The notes under the pieces are model-generated. The model searched no databases and was not told where the DNA came from. It saw only the letters and a program-made list of their open reading frames with translations. Shown in pieces: positions 51,667 through 60,525 of a DNA stretch of 64,000 bases (its first letter is position 1; each line of letters opens with the position of its first letter). Position numbers and translations under genes: made by a program. Source of the DNA: Lentilactobacillus kefiri (lineage in GTDB: Bacteria; Bacillota; Bacilli; Lactobacillales; Lactobacillaceae); contig NZ_BJVK01000002.1 of the NCBI RefSeq assembly GCF_007989105.1, positions 110,339 to 174,338 of the forward strand, read 5' to 3'.

Positions 51667-52473
51667 GTGGTGAAAGTTATTGCAAGCGACATGGACGGAA
51701 CTTTTTTAAACGATCAGGGAACTTTTGATGAGGACAAATTTCAAAAACAATTGGATAAGCTGGGTGAAAAAGGGATGCACTTTATCTCGGCCAGCAGTAA
51801 TCAATACCAGCACCTGTTGGGATTGTTCAAGAATGTTAAAGGACCAATCTCCTACGTATGTAACAACGGAGCTTTGGTGATTGATGAACGTGGCGTGATT
51901 GTTCACGAAGAAATTATTGATCATTTGATTTTAAAAAAGGCTTTGGATTGGATGACCAGCGAACCAAGCTTTGCCGGTGCGGAAATTATTTTAGTCGGCA
52001 GAAACGGCACATACTGCAACCTGCCGGAAGATTCAGATCGTTTCCAAGCATCCAAATATTTCTACGAAAACATGCAGTCAATGACCGACTTACGGTTGAT
52101 ATTTGATTCAATTTATAAAATTGACGTTACCTGGGAAGAAGGCGGCGTTCTTAAACGCCAAGACGAATTTAACCACAAGTTCAGCGGTCGGTTAAATGCC
52201 ATTTCTTCAGGAATGAACGGCCTTGATATCATGGCCGACGGAACTGACAAGCTGACTGGCGTTGAGATGCTGCTTGACGCATGGGGATTAAGCCTTGATG
52301 ACGTGGCCGCCTTTGGAGATAACGGCAATGACTTTGAAATGGTCAACGCTGCCAAAGAAGGTTATGCCATGAAGAACTCGGCAGCAGATTTACTTCAAAA
52401 GGTTGAAAAAGTCACCGACTATTCGAATAACGATGACGGTGTTCAACGTAAGATTGACGAGTATTTAGGCTAA
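51667..52473 (+). CDS. Cof-type HAD phosphatase
   Basis: A 268-residue HAD hydrolase of the Cof/YidA group: nucleophile motif ASDMDGTFL, motif II ISASSNQ, the C2 cap in the middle, and motif III/IV ending VAAFGDNGNDFEM. It dephosphorylates sugar phosphates or cofactors such as FMN or pyridoxal phosphate; substrate not predictable. Start is GTG at 51667 with AGGAGG 7 bases before; GTG at 51670 is the alternative. Its 3' end overlaps the convergent gene by 9 bases. Confidence 0.88.
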   Translation: MVKVIASDMDGTFLNDQGTFDEDKFQKQLDKLGEKGMHFISASSNQYQHLLGLFKNVKGPISYVCNNGALVIDERGVIVHEEIIDHLILKKALDWMTSEPSFAGAEIILVGRNGTYCNLPEDSDRFQASKYFYENMQSMTDLRLIFDSIYKIDVTWEEGGVLKRQDEFNHKFSGRLNAISSGMNGLDIMADGTDKLTGVEMLLDAWGLSLDDVAAFGDNGNDFEMVNAAKEGYAMKNSAADLLQKVEKVTDYSNNDDGVQRKIDEYLG

Positions 52474-53400
52474 AAATCGGCTGGTATTTGGGTATAAATC
52501 AATTAAGTCGTTTAATGAGAAGCTCAGCAGCTGATCGGAGTCGTGATACCTGAAGTAGTAAGTCTGATCCGTTGAGTCCAGCACAGAAATATAGTGGGTG
52601 TAGTTGAAATTCGGATGGTCGTTCATCGACGGTTTGTAAGGGATGGCGACTTCATCCAAGACATTGAACAGGCGGTTTCGAGCTTCAAATTGATTCCGGC
52701 TTTCCTGAACACCAAGCTTGTTGACAGCGGCTACCAGAAACCGGGTTGTTGGCGTGTTGGTGGCTTTTGGTAAATGTTGGCTCATAATAATCTGTCGAGC
52801 TTTATCAACCAGTTCAGAGCTGTCTGTGACACCGAGCTTCTTTTCCAATCGGTTCATATGTTCCGGATAGGTTGGCGAATTGGTCATGACCCCGATCGAG
52901 TCTTCGATAACTTCCAGGCCATTGACCGTTGGTTCCAGGATCAGCGTTTGGCCTGATTTATCGGTGAGAATCCAGTGAAAAGAAAAGACTTCCCGGCCGG
53001 CAAGCCAATATTTGCCGATTAAAGCGATATTATCAAGGTCGGCTTTGACGTCTTCAAGAGAAGCGTGTTCCCCAAGAACCCACGGTAAGAAATCTTGGGG
53101 AGTTAAGTTGAGCTTGCCTTCGACCTCTTTATCCAAGTAATGGGCTTTAAGCGGAAACATCAATTCGGCACAGCTTAGCCCCTGGGTATTGACGCCGTCG
53201 GCCACCAAAATATTGTTGTTTTCTTCGGTCCGGCCACCACCAATATAAGGATATTTGATTGGTCGGGTCCCTGATAAAGCGGTTTCATAATTGGGCTGAT
53301 TAATTAAGACCGGCTTCCAAGCCGCCTTGACCGGGAAGTCCATGGTGCGGGCAAGTAAGACGTGTTCATTTAATGTTTCCAATGTTAAGCTGGTGCACAT
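52465..53400 (-). CDS. Choloylglycine hydrolase / penicillin V acylase family enzyme
   Basis: A 311-residue Ntn hydrolase. Removal of Met1 would expose Cys2 (MCTSLT) as nucleophile; the family residues R and D are in LARTMDF, N in MTNSPTY and R in TTRFLVA. Members cleave conjugated bile salts, penicillin V or acyl-homoserine lactones, and the substrate cannot be told from the sequence. GAGGTG lies 6 bases before the ATG, which rules out the GTG inside that site. No signal peptide. Confidence 0.87.
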   Translation of the reverse strand: MCTSLTLETLNEHVLLARTMDFPVKAAWKPVLINQPNYETALSGTRPIKYPYIGGGRTEENNNILVADGVNTQGLSCAELMFPLKAHYLDKEVEGKLNLTPQDFLPWVLGEHASLEDVKADLDNIALIGKYWLAGREVFSFHWILTDKSGQTLILEPTVNGLEVIEDSIGVMTNSPTYPEHMNRLEKKLGVTDSSELVDKARQIIMSQHLPKATNTPTTRFLVAAVNKLGVQESRNQFEARNRLFNVLDEVAIPYKPSMNDHPNFNYTHYISVLDSTDQTYYFRYHDSDQLLSFSLNDLIDLYPNTSRFLA

Positions 53401-53615
53401 ATGAGTCACCTCGTTGACTGATTTTTAGTTCATTATTTATACATCAAATATAACACGATTTTTGTGAGTGATGGCTGCCGGCTATTTCGCTGGATTTGTT
53501 GATCTGAAATCGATGGGTTGGCAAATTTAACAACGGATTGTGGCTGGTCTGACTCGCACTCGAGAATAAATTAGTGTAAACTTGAAATAACAAATAGGTA
53601 AAAAGGGGAATGATT

Positions 53616-54245
53616 ATGAAATCCGCCTGGAATTTAGTGGGAATGGCTTTATGGCTGCTCCTAATTGTTTATTTTGCATATATTATTCACGATATGCGGG
53701 CACGTCGCCTGCGGTTAATCGTGACTGAAAAAAAGAGTTTCACCTGGCGTAATTTTTGGATTTCCTTTGGTGAATTGGCTGCCTTTTTGCTGTTCTTATG
53801 GGGAATGTCTTATTCAACATTTTTCCTGGATGTCAAAAAGATGGATCAAAGCCGGATTACTACCAGTTATACGTATAAACCGTTGATCATTCGTTACCGT
53901 GACGACCAGTCTGATTATGTAACGGTCCAAAACGGAACGGGACGAAAGCCAATTCAAAACTATACGTTTTACGTTGATGGCGGTAAGTATTTGGTAAACA
54001 GTACAAATGCCACTGTGGTTTATGGTAAGAGCAACTTGAATATTCAAGCCGAAACCTACAAATGGAATAAAGAGTGGCTGAACCATTTGGATACCAGATA
54101 TCAAAAAGCGTGGGTTGCGACGGTAACAACCACGTATAAGAAGAATTTGTTCAACGGAATCGGATTACATGCGGGCAGACAAGCCGACCGATTCAGTTTA
54201 ATCAGAATACCGGATAAGTCGTTTATGGATGTAGTGGGCGACTAA
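53616..54245 (+). CDS. Membrane-anchored protein, two N-terminal helices and an outside domain
   Basis: A 209-residue protein with helices at about 6-26 (GMALWLLLIVYFAYIIHDM) and 49-70 (FGELAAFLLFLWGMSYSTFF), then a hydrophilic, beta-rich region with repeated aromatic pairs (PIQNYTFYVDGGKYLVNST). It looks like an LVIS_2131-type lactobacillus protein; function unknown. AAAGGGG is spaced for the ATG at 53616. The TAA stop falls inside the left arm of hairpin copy E. Confidence 0.75.
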   Translation: MKSAWNLVGMALWLLLIVYFAYIIHDMRARRLRLIVTEKKSFTWRNFWISFGELAAFLLFLWGMSYSTFFLDVKKMDQSRITTSYTYKPLIIRYRDDQSDYVTVQNGTGRKPIQNYTFYVDGGKYLVNSTNATVVYGKSNLNIQAETYKWNKEWLNHLDTRYQKAWVATVTTTYKKNLFNGIGLHAGRQADRFSLIRIPDKSFMDVVGD

Positions 54246-54349
54246 GCCCGGGTGCTTCTGGAAGCTAAGTCGGAATAATTGGGAGAAAACGTTTCTTGTT
54301 TTCTTCCAATTGTTTTGCTTAGATGCAGGAAGCAGGGTTGTCGGAGCCG
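54236..54349 (+). repeat. Structured hairpin element, copy E
   Basis: Begins inside the last codons of the preceding gene. GGC/GCC with GGA bulge; GAC/GTC; loop TAA (the stop codon, in place of GAG) against T; GCCC/GGGT; bulge GGG; TGCTTC/GAAGCA; then a long apical stem (AATTGGGAGAAAAC against GTTTTCTTCCAATT). Bases 54350-54446 show nothing recognisable. Confidence 0.78.
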
Positions 54350-54446
54350 TCCTCAGAGCAGCCTGGCCCTCAAAATAACATGAGAACTCAAGCCTCAGAA
54401 TCTGAGTTTATTTGCTGTCCTTAGAGTCAATAGAACAAAACAAAGT

Positions 54447-54494
54447 TAAGCCAACGAAGAAATCTCAAACATTCTTCGCTGGCTTTTTATTTTG
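54447..54494 (+). terminator. Terminator downstream of copy E
   Basis: AAGCCAACGAAGAA and TTCTTCGCTGGCTT arms followed by TTTATTTT; a true terminator about 100 bases beyond the hairpin element. Confidence 0.85.
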
Positions 54495-54626
54495 AAAATA
54501 TTAACGATCGGCTACAGGATGTGACGAAGGCTTAAAAAGGGGTTGTATAATGATTCCTCTGAAACTATAATGAATTTGTTCATATTAATGTACAGATATG
54601 GAATAGTTACCTAAGGAGGGATATAT

Positions 54627-56324
54627 ATGCAATTAGATCTCAAGAAGTCTTTGTTTGTTTCTGTTGCTGTATTAGGATTCGTTGCTGCAGTTGGGGGTCT
54701 TGGCGCTCAAAGTGCCAGTGCCAAGTCGCGTGTAAAGGTAACGTCGAACAAAGCACTGCGTACTCTGCCGCAGAGTCGAAACGTCACGTTCACGGGAGAT
54801 AACGCGCTCTTCACCAAAGCGGGGACTTTGCGTGGAGCTAAGAAAGTTGCTTCCACAGCGACTTTGAGCGGATTAGCAAACTCAAGCCTTTCAACAAATA
54901 ATGTCCGAGCTTATCGAGTTGCGACAACTAGCCGCGGGTCGGTTTATTTTAAAGTTGTTACCTTTGATAAACAGTATCGTGGCTGGATTTATGGTGGTAA
55001 GAGTATTGGAGAATTTGCAGGTGGTCTGGATCAATTTAAGACCTTCGACATCAATACCATTGATACTTTGAGTCAGGACCAATTAAATGCCAACTATAAG
55101 CTGGCAAATCCTGGAACTGCGAATGATGGCAAAACAGTCACATACAAACAGCCACTATATACGCAGTATAAGATTGGCCGGGCAATCACTGACTCAACGC
55201 CATATGCGGATAAGATCTTTAAAATTGACAAGGTTGGTAACCGAACTCGTGAAAATGATCGATGGGTTCACATTTATGATATCAATAACGCCAATTCACC
55301 TGCAGCTGGGTGGATTCTGATGAGTGGGTTAAAGATGACCGTCCAAAATCCAATTGCGGATAATGCCATTCAAATCAATTTGGTCGATCCGGATAATCAC
55401 TCGATTGTTGTCAAGACGTTTGCGTATACCAGAGACGGTGCCCAGAGAGGAACGTTCTTCGGGACGTTTGCCAACAATACTTGGACAATTAGCTCAGAGG
55501 ATCAAACAAACATTACTGCTCAAATTAAGAATGCTTTGGCAGGCACCCAGTATGAGCTTAATAATCTAAGCCCAGCTCAATTGGCAGATATTGGGGCCAC
55601 CAAATTTGGCTATTCCGTGAACGTTGTGGTTAATAAGATCAATTACAACGGTGGCGGCAGTAACAATAACAGTAATGGTAATGGCGGTGGAAACAAAGTC
55701 TTACCAACAACGGACAAGTTCAGTACAATTCTTCCATACGCTGGTCAGATTGGTCAATCCAATGAAACCAGACATCTGTTGACACCGGTCAAGGACGGCT
55801 ATCCAGATACGAAGATTGTCTATACACTTCCGAAAGACGCAGTGTACGTTGATCATCCTGCCAAGGGGCAGGCCTCACCGACAAATAACACCATTAAAGT
55901 TTCTCCATCGGATATCGATACTAATCCGAATATCGTTCATGATTGGCTCGAGGGGCTTAAGAATAACTTCCCAGATACCGATCCATATATCCAAAGAACA
56001 GAAGCTGCTAAATCTATCGATGCCAAGCTTGAAACCCAGGCTAAAACCCAATACAGGCTTAAGAATCAGAACTTTAAAGGATTTGTCGGAACACCTGGTA
56101 ACAAATTCACTGAGAAACAATTGATGTCATATATTCAAGGAACCGCACTGAAATCCCTCGTTTCGCCAAACTACCCGGGATTAAGTAGCGACAGCACTCA
56201 ACCTGAATATATTGGGTCATTGGCTGACTGGAACAAAGTTGAGTATCAGATTAATACAACTGATTCCGGAACAATCGGGACTCCGGTTAAGGCATACTAT
56301 GACATTGTTTATCCAGACAACTAA
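54627..56324 (+). CDS. S-layer-like secreted protein, SlpA (L. brevis) type N-terminus
   Basis: 565 residues. A signal peptide (cleavage likely after A32, in QSASA-KS) precedes a basic wall-binding region similar to L. brevis SlpA (NALFTKAGTLRGAKKVAS; RGSVYFKVVTFDKQYRGWIY; GKSIGEFAGG). A low-complexity Gly/Asn linker (about 346-362) separates a C-terminal part (363-565) that I do not recognise. The N-terminal domain should bind a secondary wall polymer. It may be the S-layer protein or an S-layer-associated one. TAAGGAGGG precedes the ATG. Confidence 0.82.
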   Translation: MQLDLKKSLFVSVAVLGFVAAVGGLGAQSASAKSRVKVTSNKALRTLPQSRNVTFTGDNALFTKAGTLRGAKKVASTATLSGLANSSLSTNNVRAYRVATTSRGSVYFKVVTFDKQYRGWIYGGKSIGEFAGGLDQFKTFDINTIDTLSQDQLNANYKLANPGTANDGKTVTYKQPLYTQYKIGRAITDSTPYADKIFKIDKVGNRTRENDRWVHIYDINNANSPAAGWILMSGLKMTVQNPIADNAIQINLVDPDNHSIVVKTFAYTRDGAQRGTFFGTFANNTWTISSEDQTNITAQIKNALAGTQYELNNLSPAQLADIGATKFGYSVNVVVNKINYNGGGSNNNSNGNGGGNKVLPTTDKFSTILPYAGQIGQSNETRHLLTPVKDGYPDTKIVYTLPKDAVYVDHPAKGQASPTNNTIKVSPSDIDTNPNIVHDWLEGLKNNFPDTDPYIQRTEAAKSIDAKLETQAKTQYRLKNQNFKGFVGTPGNKFTEKQLMSYIQGTALKSLVSPNYPGLSSDSTQPEYIGSLADWNKVEYQINTTDSGTIGTPVKAYYDIVYPDN

Positions 56325-56421
56325 TTGAGATATTACTGATATAGTTTTCATAATTGCAAACTGAATTACTGAAACTGGGGGACTCAAAGTTACGATTGTT
56401 TAATCGTAATAACGGCAACCC

Positions 56422-56453
56422 GTGAGCATCGCCAAAAGGTGGTGCTCTTTTTG
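56422..56453 (+). terminator. Terminator after the S-layer-like gene
   Basis: GAGCATCGCC and GGTGGTGCTC arms with AAAA loop and TTTTTG. A second hairpin (TTACGAT/ATCGTAA, about 56391-56409) stands just before it. Confidence 0.8.
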
Positions 56454-56476
56454 TTTAAACAAGGGATTAGATAAAG

Positions 56477-56521
56477 TTAAACGGCACAGACTCGATAGAA
56501 CTTCGAGTCTGTGCCGTTTAG
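56477..56521 (-). terminator. Terminator of the FAD-protein operon
   Basis: Perfect 18-base arms TAAACGGCACAGACTCGA / TCGAGTCTGTGCCGTTTA with a 7-base loop between the convergent units. Confidence 0.85.
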
Positions 56522-56538
56522 AAAGACAAATATTTTAT

Positions 56539-58419
56539 TTAATCCATTGCAACATCATTTGCAGTCGGTAACCCCAACACTTCCGCAGCTAATTTATCAG
56601 CTGTCTGGAGGTTGGTGTCATTGACGCCTGGCCGTGGGGCGGCATTCGTTACGTACCGCAGTCCATCAAGTGATGAGCCCCAGAGATAGACGTTTGATTG
56701 AACGTTGCCACCGGCATCCAACAATTGGTCAGTGCTTGGATTAACATCCACTGCATGGATATCAACGTCCTTGTCACCAATTTTTAGTTGATGAGAACGG
56801 GCAAGTTGGGCGTTAACCAAGCTTTCCAGAATTGGGTTTGCCGTGATACCAAGGTTGGCCTTTGGTACCCGGGCTTCAATCAAGGTCGTTGATCGGAACT
56901 TATCCGTATTTCGTTTTGGTGAGGCAGTTACGAACCAGCCATCCTGGCCCTTTACCTGCATGCCGGGTGCCAAAATAGTTACAACACCACTGCGAATTAA
57001 TGCGGATAATTGTTTGCTCCGAACAACGGGTGGTCCCATGATTAAGAAGTTGATGACTGAGTCCAAATTACCCAGGAACTTTTCAACGTAGTCCTGATTA
57101 GTGAAGCAGTCGTCAACGATCATTTGCCGGAATACGGGTCGGAAGTCCCGCAGTAAGTCTCTGGCAGCTGCCAGAGGACCGGTCTTGGAACCCTTGAGAG
57201 AGTCCTTGATTTCACCATTCAGCCAATTGATAATAACGGTTTGATAATCCTCAGTTCCAACCGCGTGAACGTCTTTGAACGGATTGATAATGTAGTCCCA
57301 TTCAAATGCATCCTCTTCTTGGAAGCCAAATTGTTTGAGAACGGCATCCTTATCAGGATTGCTGATAAAGGCTTTTTCGAATTCATTGGAATTTTCATAT
57401 GGGTATTTGTCATTAATCGTCAGTTTGTAATAAACCAGCTCCAAGTCAGACAAAAGCAGGTCCATGAATTTATCAAATGGCAGCTTGCCGTCCTTAGAAT
57501 TCTTTTTGATATTTTCTTTAGTCAGGAATTTTGGTGATGCGGTTTCGCCATAACCTTTTTCGTTGATTGGCTTTGGGTAATAGGGGATGCCACGTCCAGA
57601 GCCCGCAATAATTCGCGGCTCTCTGCCGGATGGTTGATAGAACAGACTGCCATCTTCATTTTGCATGTAGTGGCCGCCACGGCCGAGAGTCAGCTCAGTG
57701 ACATAGTCGATAAAGCTCAGACCCAGGCCACGGACAATTGTCGGTTCACCAGCTGGGACACCGCTTAAATCGGCATCACCGGGATGAGTTGGGGCAACGT
57801 AATTCAACGCATTTTTCTGGGCGTATTCCGCAAGCTTTTGTTCATCATCGTTGAGGTAGTTGTCTTGTTGACCGAGGCTCATGACAACTTTGTCGAAAGT
57901 GTAGGTGCCTTCATCTGTCTTGATAACCGGTTTGTGGTCGTCATCATATGACAAATCAGTCACTTGGGCTTTCATCAATGAAGTTGAAATTTCGGTTGGC
58001 TGTTGACTTAACAGGTCAGCATAGAACCACTTGATGTAGGCACCAAATAAAACTCGGGGGGCATAGCCGTTAATCTTGAGTTGAGCAGCTGCAGCGATGA
58101 TGTCGGATGAATATCCGTTGTTGGCGAGGTACGAATTAGCCTCGTCACTTCTTGCCCATTCAAACAAAGAAGGGCCATCGTAGACTTTGCTCGACATATC
58201 AACTGATGAATCCGTAAATAACGTAATTTGGTCAGCTGCACTGTTCATGATCAATTCATCTGATTGGTCGGTTCGCCAAACCCGGCCGCCAATGCCCATT
58301 GGGTCAAACAGCGTGATTGACAATGGTTCGGTTTGCTCACTGTGATACTTGTACTGATTAAACAACTGGGAGGTCACTAAGATCCCCCGTGGACCAGCTC
58401 CAATAATTCCAACTCTCAT
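56539..58419 (-). CDS. FAD/NAD(P)-binding protein (FAD_NAD_binding_9-type)
   Basis: A 626-residue flavoprotein-like enzyme. The N-terminal dinucleotide motif is VGIIGAGPRGILVTSQL; FDPMGIGGRVWRTDQ and NSAADQITLFTD follow, as in large FAD-NAD(P) proteins of this group. The reaction is unknown. Its start lies 23 bases after the VanX-like dipeptidase stop, so the two form an operon. Confidence 0.8.
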   Translation of the reverse strand: MRVGIIGAGPRGILVTSQLFNQYKYHSEQTEPLSITLFDPMGIGGRVWRTDQSDELIMNSAADQITLFTDSSVDMSSKVYDGPSLFEWARSDEANSYLANNGYSSDIIAAAAQLKINGYAPRVLFGAYIKWFYADLLSQQPTEISTSLMKAQVTDLSYDDDHKPVIKTDEGTYTFDKVVMSLGQQDNYLNDDEQKLAEYAQKNALNYVAPTHPGDADLSGVPAGEPTIVRGLGLSFIDYVTELTLGRGGHYMQNEDGSLFYQPSGREPRIIAGSGRGIPYYPKPINEKGYGETASPKFLTKENIKKNSKDGKLPFDKFMDLLLSDLELVYYKLTINDKYPYENSNEFEKAFISNPDKDAVLKQFGFQEEDAFEWDYIINPFKDVHAVGTEDYQTVIINWLNGEIKDSLKGSKTGPLAAARDLLRDFRPVFRQMIVDDCFTNQDYVEKFLGNLDSVINFLIMGPPVVRSKQLSALIRSGVVTILAPGMQVKGQDGWFVTASPKRNTDKFRSTTLIEARVPKANLGITANPILESLVNAQLARSHQLKIGDKDVDIHAVDVNPSTDQLLDAGGNVQSNVYLWGSSLDGLRYVTNAAPRPGVNDTNLQTADKLAAEVLGLPTANDVAMD

Positions 58420-58442
58420 ATCATTACTCCCACTATCTCAAT

Positions 58443-59006
58443 TTAGTAATCTTTTGGATCAACCTCTAATGGACCGAATTCGTCCATCTCTGAATCGCGG
58501 AAATCCCACCATTCATTCTCATAACCGTCAAAACCGGCTTTTTTCATTGCTTCGTTAAGAATATCGTAGTTCTTTTGGGCTGTCGGTGTCCATGACGCTT
58601 TTTCGCTTCGCTTGGCCCGGCCGTCAAAATCATCAAATGTTGTCGGCATCTCGATGTCGTTTCCATTCAAATCAGTTAATGTGAGGTCAAAGGTAACCCC
58701 TTTTTGGTGACTGAAGTTTGGATCCGGTTCGGCAACCCAGATTGGGTCGGGGTAAACTTCAAACAGCCGCTTTTGCGCATAAGTTGGCCGGTAGGCGTCC
58801 CAAATTTTGATTCGGTACCCTTGACTCTTGAGGTCCTTACTTGCTTTGGCAAGCTTGTGAACGGTATCGATTCGAGAAATTGCCTGGTCAAAATCATAGA
58901 CAACCTGATGGGTAAAATTATCAGTTGTCGCGTACTTCAAGTCAACAATGATGTCTGGATCAACATCGTGGACGTTAATGTAGCCTTGCGTTTTCTTATC
59001 AGTCAT
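58443..59006 (-). CDS. VanX/DdpX-like D-Ala-D-Ala dipeptidase with altered zinc site
   Basis: A 187-residue M15D peptidase without signal peptide. Motifs WDAYRP (R73), SHQKGVTFDL (H100, D107) and NEWWDF (E165, D168). In VanX the last motif is EWWH and its His is the third zinc ligand; here Asp stands in its place. Cytosolic D-Ala-D-Ala dipeptidases support peptidoglycan ending in D-Ala-D-lactate, which heterofermentative lactobacilli have. GGAGG precedes the ATG. Activity is uncertain because of the ligand change. Confidence 0.83.
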   Translation of the reverse strand: MTDKKTQGYINVHDVDPDIIVDLKYATTDNFTHQVVYDFDQAISRIDTVHKLAKASKDLKSQGYRIKIWDAYRPTYAQKRLFEVYPDPIWVAEPDPNFSHQKGVTFDLTLTDLNGNDIEMPTTFDDFDGRAKRSEKASWTPTAQKNYDILNEAMKKAGFDGYENEWWDFRDSEMDEFGPLEVDPKDY

Positions 59007-59062
59007 GAGGGCACCTCCGCTAGTATTAGAGAATTCTAGTTAAGTAAATAATATATTAATAA

Positions 59063-59710
59063 TTATGCATTTTCAAATGTATTTCCACGATAAATGCCAA
59101 TATCGTCCACATAAATTTTACCGGTGTACGGTTTAGCTTCATCTTTGAGCATGCCGACCTTTGGATATGCGATGGTTGAAGTTGAGGCTGCCTTGATGGC
59201 GGTTCCCATTACTTCACCGGTGTCCCCGTTCAAGCCGGATGGAATGTCGATTGCATGAATCTTTGGTGCGGATCCATTTGCGTTGTCGATAACGGTCGCA
59301 AAATCGCCACCCACATTGCGGGATAAACCACTGCCAAATAAGGCATCGACCAAGGTTGTGTATTTATCAAAGTTGGCATTCATGAAGACCTTTGGAATCT
59401 GATAGTAGTCGCAAATGCGGGCTTGCTTCTTGTGATCCTCGCTTGCGTGGTCAGGATTGCCGACAGTTAAGATTGAGACCTTGTAGCCGTGGGTTTCGAG
59501 TAGTCGGGCAACGACTAAGCCGTCACCGCCATTATTACCAGTTCCCGCTAAGATTAATACATTGTCTAAATTAAGTTCCTTGTTATCGAGCATATCTTGA
59601 TAAATTTTTAATCCGGCCCGTTCCATGAGAACCATGGATGGAATACCGATTTTGTTGATGGTTTTATCATCCAATTCCCGTGATTGTTCTACTGTAATTG
59701 ATTGTGTCAT
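59063..59710 (-). CDS. nnrE: NAD(P)H-hydrate epimerase
   Basis: A 215-residue YjeF N-terminal domain protein that epimerises damaged NAD(P)H hydrates. Motifs AGTGNNGGDGLVVAR and DIPSGLNGDTG are diagnostic. The C-terminal dehydratase domain is not fused, so the dehydratase must be encoded elsewhere. GGGAGG is best spaced for ATG 59710; ATG 59713 is the alternative. Confidence 0.9.
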   Translation of the reverse strand: MTQSITVEQSRELDDKTINKIGIPSMVLMERAGLKIYQDMLDNKELNLDNVLILAGTGNNGGDGLVVARLLETHGYKVSILTVGNPDHASEDHKKQARICDYYQIPKVFMNANFDKYTTLVDALFGSGLSRNVGGDFATVIDNANGSAPKIHAIDIPSGLNGDTGEVMGTAIKAASTSTIAYPKVGMLKDEAKPYTGKIYVDDIGIYRGNTFENA

Positions 59711-59882
59711 CATATTACCTCCCATATTAATGATGAAAGTAGTTTACACCCTATATGGTGGGCTATTGGCAACTTAATTGCAAGTACAAAGCGCCTGTTT
59801 AGCAGTTCCATAAACATTATCCGTGTAATTTCTTATTTTCCTGCTTTATAATAGTTGTAAGAGAAAAGTTGGAGGTACGATT

Positions 59883-60212
59883 ATGTCGTTAGATTATCCA
59901 GAAAATATGAGTGAGTTTGAAGATCGATTTGCCATTGAAAAAGCCCGTCACCCGGAAACAACCAGGGACGGACTCATGAAGCAGGTTATTGAAGATGCTT
60001 TTCAAGGTTATTTGGATGAAGCCGAAGAAGGCCATTACGATACCGGTGAATTAGTTGGCAAAGAAATTCAGATTAAGAGTGTGCACCATGAGTTACTGAA
60101 GTCGATTCCACCAATGGGTGATTCATTTGAAGATGACTTTAAAAAAGACGGTAACAAACTCATGTGGTACTTGGAAGACCAAGCCGACAAAGCTGCTGCA
60201 GAATTTTCATAA
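59883..60212 (+). CDS. Hypothetical acidic protein, 109 residues
   Basis: A helical, acidic, soluble protein (FEDRFAIEKARHPETTRDGL; GYLDEAEEGHYDTGELVGKE). No family recognised. TGGAGGTAC precedes the ATG. The tRNA promoter begins 10 bases after the stop. Confidence 0.75.
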   Translation: MSLDYPENMSEFEDRFAIEKARHPETTRDGLMKQVIEDAFQGYLDEAEEGHYDTGELVGKEIQIKSVHHELLKSIPPMGDSFEDDFKKDGNKLMWYLEDQADKAAAEFS

Positions 60213-60221
60213 GGTTGCCGG

Positions 60222-60250
60222 TTGTATTAATATGCAAAAAACGCTATAAT
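60222..60250 (+). promoter_or_regulatory. tRNA promoter
   Basis: TTGTAT (60222-60227), 17 bases, TATAAT (60245-60250), 14 bases before the tRNA. Confidence 0.75.
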
Positions 60251-60263
60251 TAAATGATGTAAG

Positions 60264-60335
60264 GCGTCCTTAGTGTAATGGATAGCACATGAGATTTCGG
60301 TCCTCATGATCCGAGTTCGACTCTCGGGGGACGCA
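60264..60335 (+). tRNA. tRNA-Arg (anticodon UCG)
   Basis: 72-base cloverleaf: acceptor GCGTCCT/GGGACGC (one G.U), D-arm GTGT-AATGGATA-GCAC, anticodon arm TGAGA-TTTCGGT-CCTCA, variable TGAT, T-arm CCGAG-TTCGACT-CTCGG, discriminator A; CCA is not encoded. The anticodon UCG reads CGA (and CGG). The stem base closing the anticodon loop is an A.C mismatch. Confidence 0.9.
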
Positions 60336-60363
60336 TAAGTGAATTGAATCGAGTTTGATAAGG

Positions 60364-60396
60364 AAAGTCGCTGAGAGATTGGCGGCTTTTTGTGTT
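60364..60396 (+). terminator. Terminator after tRNA-Arg
   Basis: AAAGTCGC and GCGGCTTT arms (one G.U) with a 10-base loop and T-run. Bases 60397-60525 hold nothing I can identify. Confidence 0.75.
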
Positions 60397-60525
60397 TCTA
60401 AAATTTAAAAGTTAACTCCATCTTCATCAAAATGTCTCGCTTTGATTAGTAATACTTTTAGGTCTGCAGGATGGGGGTGTACCAAATCAAAAGTGGATGA
60501 AACAACAATCCAGGATTCGTGATGG

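Noticed and set aside
56391..56453. Riboswitch-like RNA downstream of the S-layer-like gene
   Set aside because: Only two simple hairpins before a convergent gene; no match to a known aptamer core and no downstream gene on that strand to regulate.
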